Source of the DNA: Mycoplasma sp.
GTDB taxonomy: Bacteria > Bacillota_I > Bacilli_A > Mycoplasmatales > Metamycoplasmataceae
Assembly: GCA_014803855.1 (NCBI GenBank)
Contig: JAAVAX010000006.1
Span: forward strand, 1 to 38,257
Direction of reading: 5' to 3'
DNA length: 38,257 nt
In this document: positions 10,978 through 22,607 of the stretch, piece after piece
How the letters are laid out: each line of letters opens with the position of its first letter
Position numbering within the stretch: the first letter of the stretch is position 1
Program-made: the position numbers and the translations under genes
The notes under the pieces: model-generated
Told to the model about the DNA's origin: nothing
Databases searched by the model: none
Seen by the model: only the letters and a program-made list of their open reading frames with translations

Positions 10978-12395
10978 TAATTATCACCTAATATTTTTTT
11001 TATTAAATTCATTGTTACAATTGGATTAGCTTGTCCTTTAGACAACTTCATAATTTCACCTGCAACAAATTTTATTGTTCTATCTTCTTTTTCTTTGTAA
11101 TCAATTAATAAGTTTTCATTATTAGATTTGACTTCATTTATTCATGAAATAATAATATTTTCATCAGAAATTAACTTAAATCCATTTTTTTCAATTAACT
11201 CATCAACAGATATTTTTAAATCTACAAGTAGTGGAATAATTTGCTTTAATTGTTTTCCAGAAATATTTCCTTTTTCCAAAAGTGATAAACAATATCCAAC
11301 ATCAATAGGATTTATTAGAATATTGTTTATGTCCTTATTATATTTTTTTTCTAATGGAACTATTTCAGAGAAAAAAATTTTTACATTCTGATTTACATCA
11401 TGAAATTCAATTTTATCTATAAATTTAGAATATTGAATGTTATTAACTACTTGATCACAAAAATTTTCAGGAACACCTAATGACAAATATCTATTTCTCA
11501 TCTCTTCAGGCAATTCTTCAATTTCTATAGAATCAATTCATTCTCTATCTAATAAGATAACTGGTATATTAGGATCAGGATAGTATTTATAATCAATAGA
11601 ATCAGTTTTTGACCTTAAAGGAATATTTTTTAGTAATGATTCATCAAAATTTTTTGTCTCTTGTTTTATTTCATGTCCAGCAATTATTTGTGAAACTTGA
11701 TAATTATACTCATAATCAATTGCTTTTTTAATATTATTAAATGAATTTAAATTCTTAATTTCAACTCGAGTTCCAAATTTCTCAGAACCAAGTAATTTAA
11801 CTGATAAGTTAACATCTGCTCTTAATGAGCCTTTTGCCATTATTGCATCAGAAATATCCAAAAATACAGCAATTTGTCTGATTGAATCAATGTATTTTAT
11901 TGCTTCTTCTATTGTCCTAATATCAGGTTTAGAAACTATCTCAATTAATGGAACTCCTGCTCTATTATAATTGATAAGAGTATTTTCGCTATTGTGTTGT
12001 TGTCTAGCTGTATCCTCTTCAAGATGAATTCTTTCTATTCTTATTTCCTTTTCATAATCATTCATTTTTAGTGTAATTTTTCCATCTTTAGCAATTGGTC
12101 TAAATTGCTGTGTTATTTGGTAACCTTTTGGTAAATCAGTATAGAAATAATTTTTACGATCAAAATGTAATTCATTATCAATATCCATTTTTAATGCTTT
12201 AGCCAATTTTATAGCTTTAATAACTGAATTTTTATTAATTGTAGGTAGTGTTCCGGGATATGCTAAATCAATTGGAGATACTAATGTATTTGGTTCTTCT
12301 GAAAATTCACTTTTAATAGCGCTATACATTTTTGTATTTGTATTTATTTCAAGGTGAATTTCAATACCTATTACTAATTCAAAGTTTTTAATCAT
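10977..12395 (-). CDS. gatB: Asp/Glu-tRNA amidotransferase subunit B
   Basis: This 472-residue protein is the tRNA-binding and kinase subunit of GatCAB, which turns Glu-tRNA(Gln) into Gln-tRNA(Gln). It has the family signatures ELVIGIEIHLE at the N terminus, the DLPKGYQITQQ stretch, IERIHLEEDTAR, NRAGVPLIEIVSKPD, SLRADVNLSV, and a C-terminal YqeY-like domain ending in KGQANP. The ATG at 12393-12395 is chosen because AGGAG lies 6 nt upstream; a TTG six bases earlier is too close to that site. It overlaps the gatA 3' end by 8 nt and joins the next gene by TAATG. Confidence 0.96.
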
Positions 12396-13710
12396 TATCA
12401 ACTCCTAAAAGTTTTTCAAAATACAATGAATATGATAGAAGTTTTTCATCAGAATAAATTTTTGATTCCAATGAAATATTAAATGGCATATTTTCATATT
12501 TACCTAAATTAAGACATATTGATGGATTGCCAACTAAATTTGAAGAAGTTAAAATATATTCCATATATTTATAATCTTTGGTTTTATTTGAATTATCTTT
12601 TTTAGGGGCAACTCTTGGTGATGAAGGGAAAATTAATAAATCATATTCATCATAAATTTTGTTAAATCAATCTGAAATTAATCTCCTTACCTTCTGAGAC
12701 CTAATAAAATAATTTTCTTGATTTTCTTTTTCCAAATAGAAAGAACCAAGAATTAATCTTCATTGAACCATAGACCCTAATCCTTTTGATCTTGTGTTCT
12801 TAAATATCTCTTCTCAATCTTTCCCATCTTTTCTTTGTCCAAAACCAACCCCAGTTAAATTAGCTAAATTAGATGAAGCTTCTGAAAAAGAAATTATTTC
12901 ATATACTATTTTTATGCAACTTAATAATTCTTCATTAGGTAAAATTTCAAAAATTTCTACACCATTTAATTTTAATTTATCAATTAATTTCTTATATGAA
13001 TCAGAAACATAATTTTCTAACAAATCAAAACAATTTAAATAAGCAACTCTCTTTGGTTTTGATATTTTAACATCATTAATTTTTATATCCATAGATGTTA
13101 AATCATATTTGTCTCTACCAAATAAAACTTGAGAAATAATTATAGAATCATTTACATTGTGGGTAAATCAAGAAACAGTATCCATAGAAGAACAATAAGA
13201 AAATAAACCATATCTTGAAACAGCACCATATGATGGTTTAAACCCAACAGAACCAATATTAGATGCTGGAAGTCTTACTGAATCACCAGTATCACTACCA
13301 ATTGCGAATCCTATATTCTTAGTAAATGTTGCAGCTGAACCTGATGAAGAACCACCAACATAATAATTATTATTTTTTGGATGTAGAATTTCACCTCTGT
13401 TTGAAAAAGTTCCTGTACCCCCTAAACCGAATTCATCTAAATTGGTTGTAGCAACAATTCTTGCTCCTTGAGAAAATAGTTTATTTAAAATTGTTGCATT
13501 ATAACCAGGTATAAAATCTTTTAAAATATTTGATGAAGCATCAGTTGAATCAAATGATTTTGCATAATTATTTTTTAATGTAAAAATAACATTAGATAGA
13601 ATTCCAACATTTTTATTTTCTATTTCATACACAGAAGCAATAGCACTATTTTTATCATTTTTAAGTTCTTCTATTGCATAGGATAAATTTCCTTTTACTT
13701 TAAATTCCAT
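12388..13710 (-). CDS. gatA: Asp/Glu-tRNA amidotransferase subunit A (amidase)
   Basis: This 440-residue amidase-signature enzyme releases ammonia from glutamine for GatB. The Ser-cisSer-Lys triad can be placed: K46 in VIFTLKNN, the glycine/serine-rich GGSSSGSAA at 119-127, and the nucleophile S144 in [12 protein letters not shown], where the usual GGS reads GDS. The K-to-S spacing of 98 matches known GatA proteins. It is somewhat shorter than the usual 480 or so residues, partly through a short N terminus. The start overlaps the gatC stop as TAATG. Several UGA Trp codons occur, for instance at 13165-13167 and 12811-12813. Confidence 0.95.
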
Positions 13711-14006
13711 TATTTTATAATCCTTTTAATAATAATAAAATCACTATTCTTTTGACTAGCATTATCTAATACTAATTTTTTATCTAGTTTTATCTCTTTA
13801 TCTTCAATATCTTCACGTAAAAATTTAATTGGTTGACTTATTCTTGTAAGAGGTTCAATATTAGTAATATCTATTTTTTTTAATTCTTCTAATTTTCTAT
13901 TTATATTTTCATATTCGTTTTTAAGCATAAATATAACTTCGTCATTTGGTTCTATATATATTTTATTTGCCATTAATTTGAAATATTCTTCATTTAATTT
14001 TGACAT
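13710..14006 (-). CDS. gatC: Asp/Glu-tRNA amidotransferase subunit C
   Basis: This 98-residue subunit wraps around GatA and stabilises the GatAB interface. The short helical N terminus (LNEEYFKLMANKI) followed by ITNIEPLTRISQP, matching the conserved NVEPL-T core, supports the call. The start at 14004-14006 is preferred because GAGG (14013-14016) lies 6 nt upstream; in-frame Met codons further upstream lie inside the preceding gene. It starts 1 nt after the stop of the membrane protein and ends in a TAATG junction with gatA. Confidence 0.85.
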   Translation of the reverse strand: MSKLNEEYFKLMANKIYIEPNDEVIFMLKNEYENINRKLEELKKIDITNIEPLTRISQPIKFLREDIEDKEIKLDKKLVLDNASQKNSDFIIIKRIIK

Positions 14007-14007
14007 A

Positions 14008-14643
14008 TTAAACCTCATTATTTCTATCATTTTCTATTTTTTGTTTATTTTTATTCTTGCTTAAATTTAATAATGTTTTTGTATCAATCATTAAATTTGT
14101 TGTTGAAGTTTTTGACAATTTTGCAATTTTGCTTTTGTATTTTGCTTTTAACTTCTCTTTTGATAATTGTTCCTCTAATAAATGCTTTAATTCATCTGCT
14201 GATAGCTCTGATGTATCAAAATTTAATTCATTCATATCAATTGCAACTTTACCTTTTAAAATTGCTAAATTTCTATTTAAATCATTTATTTTTTTGTTTT
14301 GTGAACTTAATTTTATAACTACATTTATTGAAATAGATATTGCTAATACAAAAATAGTAATAAGGATAAGAATTACTCATGAACCTTCAAAGTTTATTCC
14401 AAAGATATTTCTAGCAATTCAATCTAAAAAATTGTAATTACCATAATCAAATGATGATTGTTTAACTTGATAAACTATCCCAATAATTGTCAAATATACA
14501 AATATTACTAAGAATACAATATTAAATGTCATTCAACTAACAATTATTGATGTTGAAAGATGATGTTTTCTTAATGCTATTCCTAATCAAACAAAAGAAA
14601 TAATGGTTAATATTAAGAAAAGAACTGGTAAACCAACATGCAT
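14008..14643 (-). CDS. membrane protein with cytosolic coiled tail, first gene of the gat operon
   Basis: A 211-residue protein that I do not recognise. It has three hydrophobic segments (about residues 3-23, 35-58 and 91-110; VILILITIFVLAISISI is the third). A Lys/Glu-rich, probably helical tail of about 100 residues follows, with ELSADELKHLLEEQLSKEK and a basic, Asn-rich end. The frame contains at least four UGA Trp codons. The ribosome binding site AAGGAAA lies just upstream, and the stop is 1 nt from the gatC start, so it heads the gatCAB-yihY operon. Its role with the tRNA amidotransferase, if any, is unknown. Confidence 0.7.
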
Positions 14644-14688
14644 TAAAATTTTCCTTTCCTTATCCTACAAATAATTTTTATTTATAAA

Positions 14689-14694
14689 ATTATA
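14689..14694 (-). promoter_or_regulatory. -10 box of the gat operon
   Basis: TATAAT on the minus strand, 45 nt before the ATG of the membrane protein gene. A leader of about 38 nt contains the purine-rich ribosome binding site. Confidence 0.45.
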
Positions 14695-14703
14695 TTAAAA
14701 ATT

Positions 14704-15387
14704 TTAATACTTATTTAATCCATTTCTTTTTATATAAGGCAATATAAATATTGCATAAATGTATAATTTAAATTTATTTCTAACTTTCTTTCAGAATAAT
14801 TCATGATTTAACTTAACTTTTTTAGATTTAATTCTTACCTCAATAAAATTAGGTTTTTTATATAATAAATTCAAAAAGTTTTGTGGGTCCATTTTATATT
14901 GAAACAAATGTTTTATTGCATCAAATGAAGAATCATTGTATATTTTGAATCTAGAGTATGGATCATATATTTTTTTACCAATAGAAAAATAGATATATTT
15001 TTTATATCTTTTGGGTCTATGTTTTTTAATATATTTTGAACAAAAAATAATTGACTTTTCATAATCATAATCTTTGTTTATGCTATTTAATTTTTCAACC
15101 TCATCTAAATTAATCCTGTCAAATTCTCCAAATTCAACTCAAATTCTATACTTTAAATTCTGTATAAATTCAAATCCTGAACAAAGTGCATCATAATACC
15201 CTGAATCATAAGATAATGGTATATTTACAAAATTATTTGATTTAATTATTTGATTTATTCGATCATTAAATATCCTAGTAACAAAATATATATCAAATTC
15301 ATAACTTAATTTGACTATTTTTTCTATATTGTTAGTTAATCATTTTTCATGATCTTTTAAAACAAAAATAATGCATTGATTTTTCAT
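14704..15387 (-). CDS. degenerate GT2/GT-A glycosyltransferase-like protein
   Basis: This 227-residue protein has UGA Trp codons but no clear membrane segment. The order of motifs recalls dolichol-phosphate-mannose-synthase-type GT2 enzymes: an N-terminal beta strand (CIIFVLKDHEKWL), then SGYYDALCSGFEFIQN (normally G.G.A...G...A), then RIWVEFGEFDRINLDEVEKL where the acidic DxD would sit, then DPYSRFKIYNDSSFDAI (normally D..SGFK.....). DxD itself is absent, so catalysis is doubtful. The C terminus is basic and hydrophobic and may touch the membrane. It begins 1 nt after the fmt stop and is the third gene of the gyrA operon. This is a fold-level guess. Confidence 0.5.
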
Positions 15388-15388
15388 C

Positions 15389-16225
15389 TTAATTTAATAC
15401 TACCTTTTTATTGCCTTCAATTTGATATTCTATTCCATAAACAAAGCCATCACTACATTTAATAGGTATTGCATTTTTAACTGGTGATTTTATAGCTTTA
15501 AAAATCTTTATTCTTTTATTTAAAGTTGTATCAAATAAATATGCACCTGGTATAGAAGAAAGTGATCTAATTTTATTAATAGTATCATCCATTGTACCAG
15601 ATTGAATTTTTTCATCTTCTTTTGAAATTTTAGGAGAAAAAGAGACTAAATTTTCATCTTGTTTAATCTTAGTGAAATTACTATTTTTTATTGCTTTGAT
15701 TCAATTAACAATATTATTAGAAGAAATTCTTGACATTTTCAACAGTAATGAATCATAGCAATCATTTTCAATATTTATTTTTTCTTGAAATAAAATATCT
15801 CCTGCATCCATTTTTTGAACCATTTCCATAAATGTAATACCACTTTCTTTATCACCATTAGCTATAGCATATTGAATAGGAGCAGCACCTCTATATTTAG
15901 GTAATAATGAAGCATGAATGTTATATGAACCAATTTTAGATAATTGCAAAATCTTTAATGGAATAATTTGACCATAAGCCATAGTAATCAAAATGTCAAA
16001 GTCCATTTGTTTTAATTCCTCATAAATCTCATCAATTTTAGTTGGTTGAAATGTTTTTATATTAAATTGTTTTGCTAGTGTTATAGTTGGTGGATCAGTT
16101 ATTATTAATTTTCTACCAACTGGTCTGCTGGGTTGTGATATTAATCCAACAACATTAAAATTTTCAATAATTTTTTTAAATGTTTCTACTGAAAAATTAG
16201 GAGTACCTGCAAGCAATATTTTCAT
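15389..16225 (-). CDS. fmt: methionyl-tRNA formyltransferase
   Basis: This enzyme formylates Met-tRNA(fMet) from 10-formyl-tetrahydrofolate. The catalytic Asn-His-Asp set is N102, H104 and D140 in YNIHASLLPKYRGAAPIQ and QKMDAGDIL. The N-terminal KILLAGTPNFS strand-loop is typical. At 278 residues it is shorter than the usual 310 or so, with a compact C-terminal OB domain. UGA encodes Trp at 15701-15703. The ATG overlaps the gyrA stop as TAATG, so it is translationally coupled to gyrase. Confidence 0.94.
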
Positions 16226-18981
16226 TATTTTATTTCTTCATTTTCATTAATGACATTTATTTCTTTATTATTTTCTTTGCTATCTTGAATATTCATATCA
16301 TTAATCATTAACAATTCTTGAGTTCTAGATATTTCTTCTGCAACCTCTTTTTCAATTTGTTCAATATCCAAAATTGCAACTGATTGTATCTTTGAATTAT
16401 CTTTAATTTGAATTACTCTTACACCTTTTGTAGATCTTGAACTATCTGCAATAGTATCTAAACTAGTTCTAATTGCAATACCTTTATTAGTTACAACCAT
16501 AACATCTTCATGACCTGAAACCAATCCAACATAGACAAGGGCTCCAGATTTATCAGAATTAATTGATTTAACTCCTTTTGCTCCACGTTTTGTTTGTCTA
16601 TAATCTTCAAGAGCTGTTTTTTTACCAAAACCATTTGCACCTATAGATAAGACCATTGATCCCTCAGATGTATTTGAAGCCCCAATAATATATTCTTTTT
16701 CTGGAAAATCAAATCTCATACCAGTAACACCAGTCGCAGTTCTTGACATAGGTCTAACTTGATCAACTGAAAAACGAACAACTTTTCCATTTGAAGCTCC
16801 AATAATTATCTCATCATTTTCTTGGACCTTCATTGCTTTAACTAGTTCATCACCTTCACGCATACTTAAAGCAATTTTCCCATTTCTATTAATTCTTTCA
16901 TATTGAACAATAGGTGTTCTTTTAATAATTCCAGATTTAGTAACTGTTACTAAATACTCATTTTCATTATATGTATTTGTTGTAAGCATTGATACAACAC
17001 GTTCATCTTTTTCAATTTGGATTAGATTTAAAAATGGAATACCTTTTGCTTGTTTAGACATTTCAGGAATTTGATGAGCTCTTAAACGGTAAACTTTACC
17101 ATAAGATGTAAAAATTAACAAATCAGTATGTGTAGTAGTTGAAATAATTTTTGCTACATCATCATCGCTATATGTTGTTTGGGTAGTTGAACCTACACCA
17201 CCACGTTTTTGAACACGATATTCAACCAAAGGAATTCTTTTTACATAACCCTTAGCGCTCATTGTAATAAGAATATTTTTTTCAGGAATTAAATCTTCAT
17301 CAGAAATATCACCAAAATTATTAATATCTATTTCAGTTCTTCTTTCATCACTATATTTGTCTTTAATAATTGTTAGTTCATCAATAATTAATTGAATTAA
17401 TTTTGAATGATTAGATAAGATTTCATTGTAATTGTTTATTAAAATATTTAGTTCATTTAACTCTTCATTCATTTTTTCAATAGCTAAACCAGTCAATCTA
17501 CCTAATCTCATTTCAGTGATTGCTTTTGCTTGTTTATCAGATAAATTAAATTGAGCAATCATTCTTTCTTGAGCTTCAGAATCAGTTTTAGAATTTCTAA
17601 TAATTCTAATAATTTCATCAATGTTACTAATTGCTATTTTTAAACCTTCTAAAATATGAGCTCTAGCTTTAGCTTTGTCTAAATCAAATTGTGTTCTTCT
17701 TCTTACAACATTAATTTGATGATTTAGATAAACTTTAAGAGCATCTTTTAGATTTAATAATTTTGGTTCATTATCAACTAAAGCAATCATATTTGCAGAA
17801 TAATTTGTTTGCAAATTAGTTAATTTAAATAATTGATTTAATAAAACTTCAGGAACAATATTTTTTCTTAATTCAATAACAACACGAATACCTTTTCTTG
17901 ATGTTTCGTCTCTTAAGTCAACAATACCTTCAATTTTTTTCTCTTTAATTAAATTAGCAATTTTCTCAATCATTGCTGGTTTCTTGACTTCATAAGGAAT
18001 CTCAGTAACTATAATTCTTGATTTACCATTTTTCAATAATTCAATATGTGTTTTTGATCTAGTAATAATTGACCCACGACCAGTTGTGTAAGCATCTACT
18101 ATTCCTTTACGACCTAAAATAGTAGCTCCTGTTGGAAAGTCAGGACCTTTAACATACTGCATCAACTCTTCAATAGTAATTTCTGGATTTCTAGCAAGAG
18201 CTATAACACCATCAATAACCTCACCAAGATTATGAGGAGGTATATTTGTAGCCATACCAACAGCAATACCAACAGAACCTGATACTAATAAATTTGGAAA
18301 TCTTGATGGTAAAACAAGTGGTTCTTGTTCTGAACCATCATAGTTAGGTATAAAATCAACTGTATTTTTTTTAAGACCATCAATCATTTCATTAGCAATT
18401 TTTGACATTCTTGCTTCAGTATAACGCATAGCAGCAGCTTCATCACCATCAATTGAACCAAAATTACCATGTCCATCAATTAATGGATAACGTAGAGAAA
18501 AATCTTGTGCCATACGAACCATTGATTCATAGATTGCTGTATCACCATGTGGGTGGTATTTCCCTAAGACATCACCAACAATTCTAGCTGATTTTTTAAA
18601 TGGATCAGTTGATGTAACACCCAATTCAGACATTGAATATAAAATTCTTCTATGAACTGGTTTTAATCCATCTCTTGCATCTGGAAGAGCACGAGAAACA
18701 ATAACACTCATTGCATATTCTAAAAATGATTTTCTCATCTCATGAGAAACATTTATTGGTGCTAAAAATTCAGTTTCCTCTTCAATTAATTGAGACTTAA
18801 CTTGATACTCTTCATTTGCTTGAGGAATTTCTTCTTCATCTTCTTCAACAACTATTTTCTTAACTTCACCTTCATCTTTAAAAACAACTTTTAATTCATC
18901 AGTGTTACCAAAATATTTTGAATCATCATCTTCAACAATTTCTTCTTTTTTCTTTTCTTCTTCATTATCAATGAATGCCAT
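16225..18981 (-). CDS. gyrA: DNA gyrase subunit A with acidic N-terminal extension
   Basis: This 918-residue subunit carries the DNA-cleaving tyrosine of gyrase. The winged-helix region has the active-site Tyr187 in AAMRYTEAR. The quinolone pocket [10 protein letters not shown] (143-152) has Thr148 and Glu152 at the positions of E. coli Ser83 and Asp87. The coiled coil and the beta-pinwheel follow; [10 protein letters not shown] matches the GyrA-box region, which favours GyrA over ParC. Residues 1-75 form an extra, very acidic segment (runs such as [10 protein letters not shown]) before the usual start near [21 protein letters not shown] short acidic C-terminal tail is also present. The frame has no UGA. 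AGGAGA at 18988-18993 sets the start. Confidence 0.95.
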   Translation of the reverse strand: MAFIDNEEEKKKEEIVEDDDSKYFGNTDELKVVFKDEGEVKKIVVEEDEEEIPQANEEYQVKSQLIEEETEFLAPINVSHEMRKSFLEYAMSVIVSRALPDARDGLKPVHRRILYSMSELGVTSTDPFKKSARIVGDVLGKYHPHGDTAIYESMVRMAQDFSLRYPLIDGHGNFGSIDGDEAAAMRYTEARMSKIANEMIDGLKKNTVDFIPNYDGSEQEPLVLPSRFPNLLVSGSVGIAVGMATNIPPHNLGEVIDGVIALARNPEITIEELMQYVKGPDFPTGATILGRKGIVDAYTTGRGSIITRSKTHIELLKNGKSRIIVTEIPYEVKKPAMIEKIANLIKEKKIEGIVDLRDETSRKGIRVVIELRKNIVPEVLLNQLFKLTNLQTNYSANMIALVDNEPKLLNLKDALKVYLNHQINVVRRRTQFDLDKAKARAHILEGLKIAISNIDEIIRIIRNSKTDSEAQERMIAQFNLSDKQAKAITEMRLGRLTGLAIEKMNEELNELNILINNYNEILSNHSKLIQLIIDELTIIKDKYSDERRTEIDINNFGDISDEDLIPEKNILITMSAKGYVKRIPLVEYRVQKRGGVGSTTQTTYSDDDVAKIISTTTHTDLLIFTSYGKVYRLRAHQIPEMSKQAKGIPFLNLIQIEKDERVVSMLTTNTYNENEYLVTVTKSGIIKRTPIVQYERINRNGKIALSMREGDELVKAMKVQENDEIIIGASNGKVVRFSVDQVRPMSRTATGVTGMRFDFPEKEYIIGASNTSEGSMVLSIGANGFGKKTALEDYRQTKRGAKGVKSINSDKSGALVYVGLVSGHEDVMVVTNKGIAIRTSLDTIADSSRSTKGVRVIQIKDNSKIQSVAILDIEQIEKEVAEEISRTQELLMINDMNIQDSKENNKEINVINENEEIK

Positions 18982-19010
18982 AAAATTTCTCCTAAATTAA
19001 TATTTAAAAA

Positions 19011-19016
19011 ATTATA
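19011..19016 (-). promoter_or_regulatory. -10 box of the gyrA operon
   Basis: TATAAT on the minus strand, about 30 nt before the gyrA ATG and directly downstream of the AT palindrome. The leader would contain AGGAGA. Confidence 0.5.
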
Positions 19017-19022
19017 CTAAAA

Positions 19023-19051
19023 ATTAATATATATATTATATATATATTAAT
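19023..19051. repeat. 29-nt perfect AT-only palindrome (terminator- or cruciform-like)
   Basis: Both 14-nt arms, made only of A and T, are perfectly complementary around a single central base. On the minus strand it begins 6 nt after the stop of the LRR lipoprotein gene and is followed by TTTT, so it can act as a weak intrinsic terminator. The gyrA -10 box starts only 6 nt further on. In supercoiled DNA it could also extrude as a cruciform. Confidence 0.6.
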
Positions 19052-19057
19052 CATTAA

Positions 19058-22000
19058 TTAAAAAAAATTATCTAAATCTAAAATAATTGAAGTTTCAGAT
19101 TTTAATGGTTTTTTTAAAATCGTTGTATTTGCAAAAGAATTATTTAAAATAATTTGATTTTCCTTCTGAAAAACGATTTCTTCTACATGACCAAGATTAC
19201 TAAAGAAATCAGTTGATAAAACATATAATTTAGGAAGAATTATTTTTTGAACATCATTGGGTAATAAATAACTAGAAATATTTTTAAAATTAGCTAATCT
19301 ATTTGAATCAGTTGGATCAAATATCTCTATTTTAGTAAAATCTAATACTTTAGTCATTTGATTATATATTAATCCATAATTGATTGATGATGGAATAGGT
19401 TCAAATATTTTATTTCTTGTTATTTTCCCAGTGTTAGGTAATCCTTCTGAAGAAAATGAATTTTGCTTTAACTTAACATTAGTTCCAATAACAAATGAAG
19501 ATGAACTACTAAAAGATTTTTCTCCAATTTCTTTAACGTCTAAAGTATTAATGAATTCAACATTATTTATATTTTGAAAAACATTGTTGTTTATTTTTGT
19601 TACACCTTGTAGGTTAAACTTTGTATTTGATATAGATTGTGGAAAAATAATTGATATTGAAGACATCCCTACACAAAAATCCTCATTCACAGATTGAATT
19701 CTTGCATTTCCAAAAGTTGCATTCCAAGATTTTGATATATTTTTTTTAATTTCACCACTCCATGTTAGTTTTTTAATAGTTAAATTACTTGTAAAAACAT
19801 AATACAAATTGTTATTTATTTCATTCTCTGTAGGTAAAATGACCTCATTTATTATTGCATCATCACCCTTTCATCCCTTTATCAAATTAGAAAATAATCA
19901 AAAATTGTTAGCTCACAATTTATCATTTCACTTTTCTTTTGTAAATGAAGATAGATCTCAAATCTTTTTATTCTTATCAAATTTTAATTGTTGATATAAA
20001 TAATCACTATCATTACTAGATATAACATTAGGTAAACTAGATTGAGATAGTGAAAATAAATTATTAACAATAGTATACTTATCAAAATTAAAATTCTTAA
20101 TTGTGGCATTTTTGTTTATGCCTTGAAATGTATTTATTCCTAAATTTACATCCGAATTTAAAATAATTTCACCATCCAAATTAGAGCAATAATTAAATGC
20201 ATAATTACCTATTGAAGTTAACTTTGAAAAATCAAACATATTTAATTTTGAACAATTGCTAAAAGCATAATTTCCAATAGTTGTTACATTTGGTAAATTA
20301 ATTGAAGTTAAACTGTAACAATTAGAAAATGCATAATTTGGTATATTTTCAAGCAAACCAAAATCAATACTTTCTATATTGGTGTTATTAAAAGAATTTT
20401 CTCCAAGCAATTTTAAATTTGAAAAATTTAAATTACCTAAAATAGTTGAATTGCTAAATGCTTCCCTATAAATTGAATTTGGATTAAAGTTATTATTTAG
20501 TATTATTTTAATATCAGAATTTTTAAATGCAGAATCACTAATTGTATCAATATTAGAGGTTAATTCTATGTTAATGTTATTCCATTTCTTTAACCCTTGA
20601 AATGTATTGCTTTTTATTTCATTAACATTAGATAAATTAATTGATTTAATATATCCTTCATACCCTACTAAAAAATTACTTAAGTTAGTATTAGAATTTT
20701 TTAATTCATTATTAGAATACAATTGACTTAGATATAATATACCACTATCATCTAATATAGAATTATCCAATCATTTTTCCCTAATGATGACTGCATTATT
20801 ATTACTTGCAAATGTATTAAGATAGTCTCATGAAAGTTGTGTTAATGATTTAGTTGTCGATTTAATGTTAATTGTTTTATTAGATATATTATTTTTAAAA
20901 AATAAGATGTTTGAAAGAGAATAATTTATATTTATTGCTTCATCATCAAAATTAATAACATTTATTTCTAATGGTTGAGATGAAAAAGAATAAAAGTAAT
21001 TATCTAAATTAGCTATTTCAGATATTAAAGATAAATTATTAAATTCAAATATATTTTTTGAGTTAATATTTAATTCTTTATTACTTATCAACTTTTTAAT
21101 TTTCTCATTAAATTCTCTACTTATTATTGTTGATGAATTACTAGGTAAAAAATTTTTATTTATACTAACAATAAAGGATGGAATATTAACTCTGTTAATT
21201 TTCCAATTTGAAATATTATTTTCAAATGAATAATCATTATTGTCTTTTTTAGAAGTAAAAATTATCTCATCACATGTCAAATTGTATTTACTTAAGGTGT
21301 TTGTCTTAAATGTTGGTAAATACACTTTATTAAAAATTAATTTATTTCTACTTGTAAATGTATTTGTTACTAATTTCAAAATATTATCTAATAACTTATC
21401 TCTATCAGCATTATCTTCATCAATAACATTTAATTTTAAATCATTTGTTTTTGAATCATAAACCAAACTTAAATCTTTAATGTTATTAATACCATAAACC
21501 TTTGTAAATGAATCAAAACAATCTGGATTATAATTTACCACTTCTCTAGGTAAAACAACATCATTTATTAAATTATTTGAAAACATATTAGAATTTAAAT
21601 TCTCAATGGTGGCATTAGAATTAAAAATAAGATTTGTTATCTTATTACCTATAAACTTAGCTTCAGAAGTGAATGTGACATGATTAAAATGTGATAAATC
21701 AAATTCTCCTACAATATCTCTTCTTGAAAGATCTGAATTAATTTCAATTGAAGAATTCTCTTGTTCAATTCTAATTAATGTTTCTCCAAAATAAAGACTA
21801 TTTAAATTATTTAGATTATTGCTTGTAAGATCATCATTGTTAATGATGGTGAATGTTGTTTTTTGTGAATCTTTAATATTTAAATAAGGTGTTACTTGAG
21901 ATGTAGGAGGTGTAATATTTTCATTTGTAGCTAGACTTATTAATTCCAAATTAAACTTAAAATAATTATTTATTGGATTAATCATATTTAAATTTTGAGT

Positions 22001-22591
22001 TCTTATTTTTAATTTGTAATCTATCCCTACTACATTTTTTAAAACAGTATCTTTGTCAATGTATTTATCAATAAATTCTTGATTTGTTTTTGTTTCTTTA
22101 AGAAGTTCAACTAGATTAGAATTAACATATTCTGGTTTTAATACAATAGAATTAGCTATTTCTCTATTAGCACTAATTATATACTCAGACTCAGTTTTAA
22201 ATCCATAATGATATGATTCAAACATATATTGATATGATTCATCATTTTTTAAATTTGTTAACCTAATTAATGCCTTAATGTTATTTTCATTATCATAACT
22301 TAAATCATCTAATACATCTAATTTAAGTTCCAATCCTTCAGAATTTGTTTGAATGAAAAAAAATTTCTGTTTTTCTTTTTCATTTGTCTTATAAATATCA
22401 AAATATGATTTAGGGATACCTAATGGATTAACATTAACTACAATTTTTTCCTCATTTACTAATTTTTCTAAATTGTTATTAATTAACTCTGAATCATTAT
22501 TTTTAGCAGAACATGACATAGTTGAAATAACAATTAATGGTGACATTAATATGGATGATGTTAACAATATTCTTTTTCTTTTATTTAACAT
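19058..22591 (-). CDS. BspA-type leucine-rich-repeat surface lipoprotein
   Basis: This 1177-residue lipoprotein has a basic start, a hydrophobic segment and the lipobox ISTMSC with Cys27 as the acylated residue, so it should be anchored on the outer face of the membrane. The middle part (about 645-810) carries BspA/TpLRR (LRR_5) repeats, for example IPNYAFSNCYSLTSINLPNV, then IGNYAFSNCSKLNMF, then IGNYAFNYCSNL. Weaker copies of the same pattern occur on both sides. The start at 22591 is preferred over an upstream Met because it gives a normal signal peptide and sits 10 nt after TATAAT. UGA Trp codons are clustered near 19810-19960. A role in adhesion or host binding is inferred from the family. 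Confidence 0.85.
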
Positions 22592-22601
22592 ATTAACAAA
22601 A

Positions 22602-22607
22602 ATTATA
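22602..22607 (-). promoter_or_regulatory. -10 box of the LRR lipoprotein gene, near-leaderless
   Basis: TATAAT on the minus strand, 10 nt before the chosen ATG. It lies after the terminator of the F1-like cluster, so the lipoprotein has its own promoter. The expected leader is only a few nucleotides. Confidence 0.6.

Noticed and set aside
12396-12401. TTG at 12399-12401 as the start of gatB
   Set aside because: It touches the AGGAG site (12402-12406). The ATG six bases later has correct spacing.
14057-14437. Plus-strand open frames (14057-14437, 14073-14318) of hydrophobic residues
   Set aside because: They are the antisense of the Lys/Asn-rich tail of the membrane protein. No ribosome binding site or family pattern is present.
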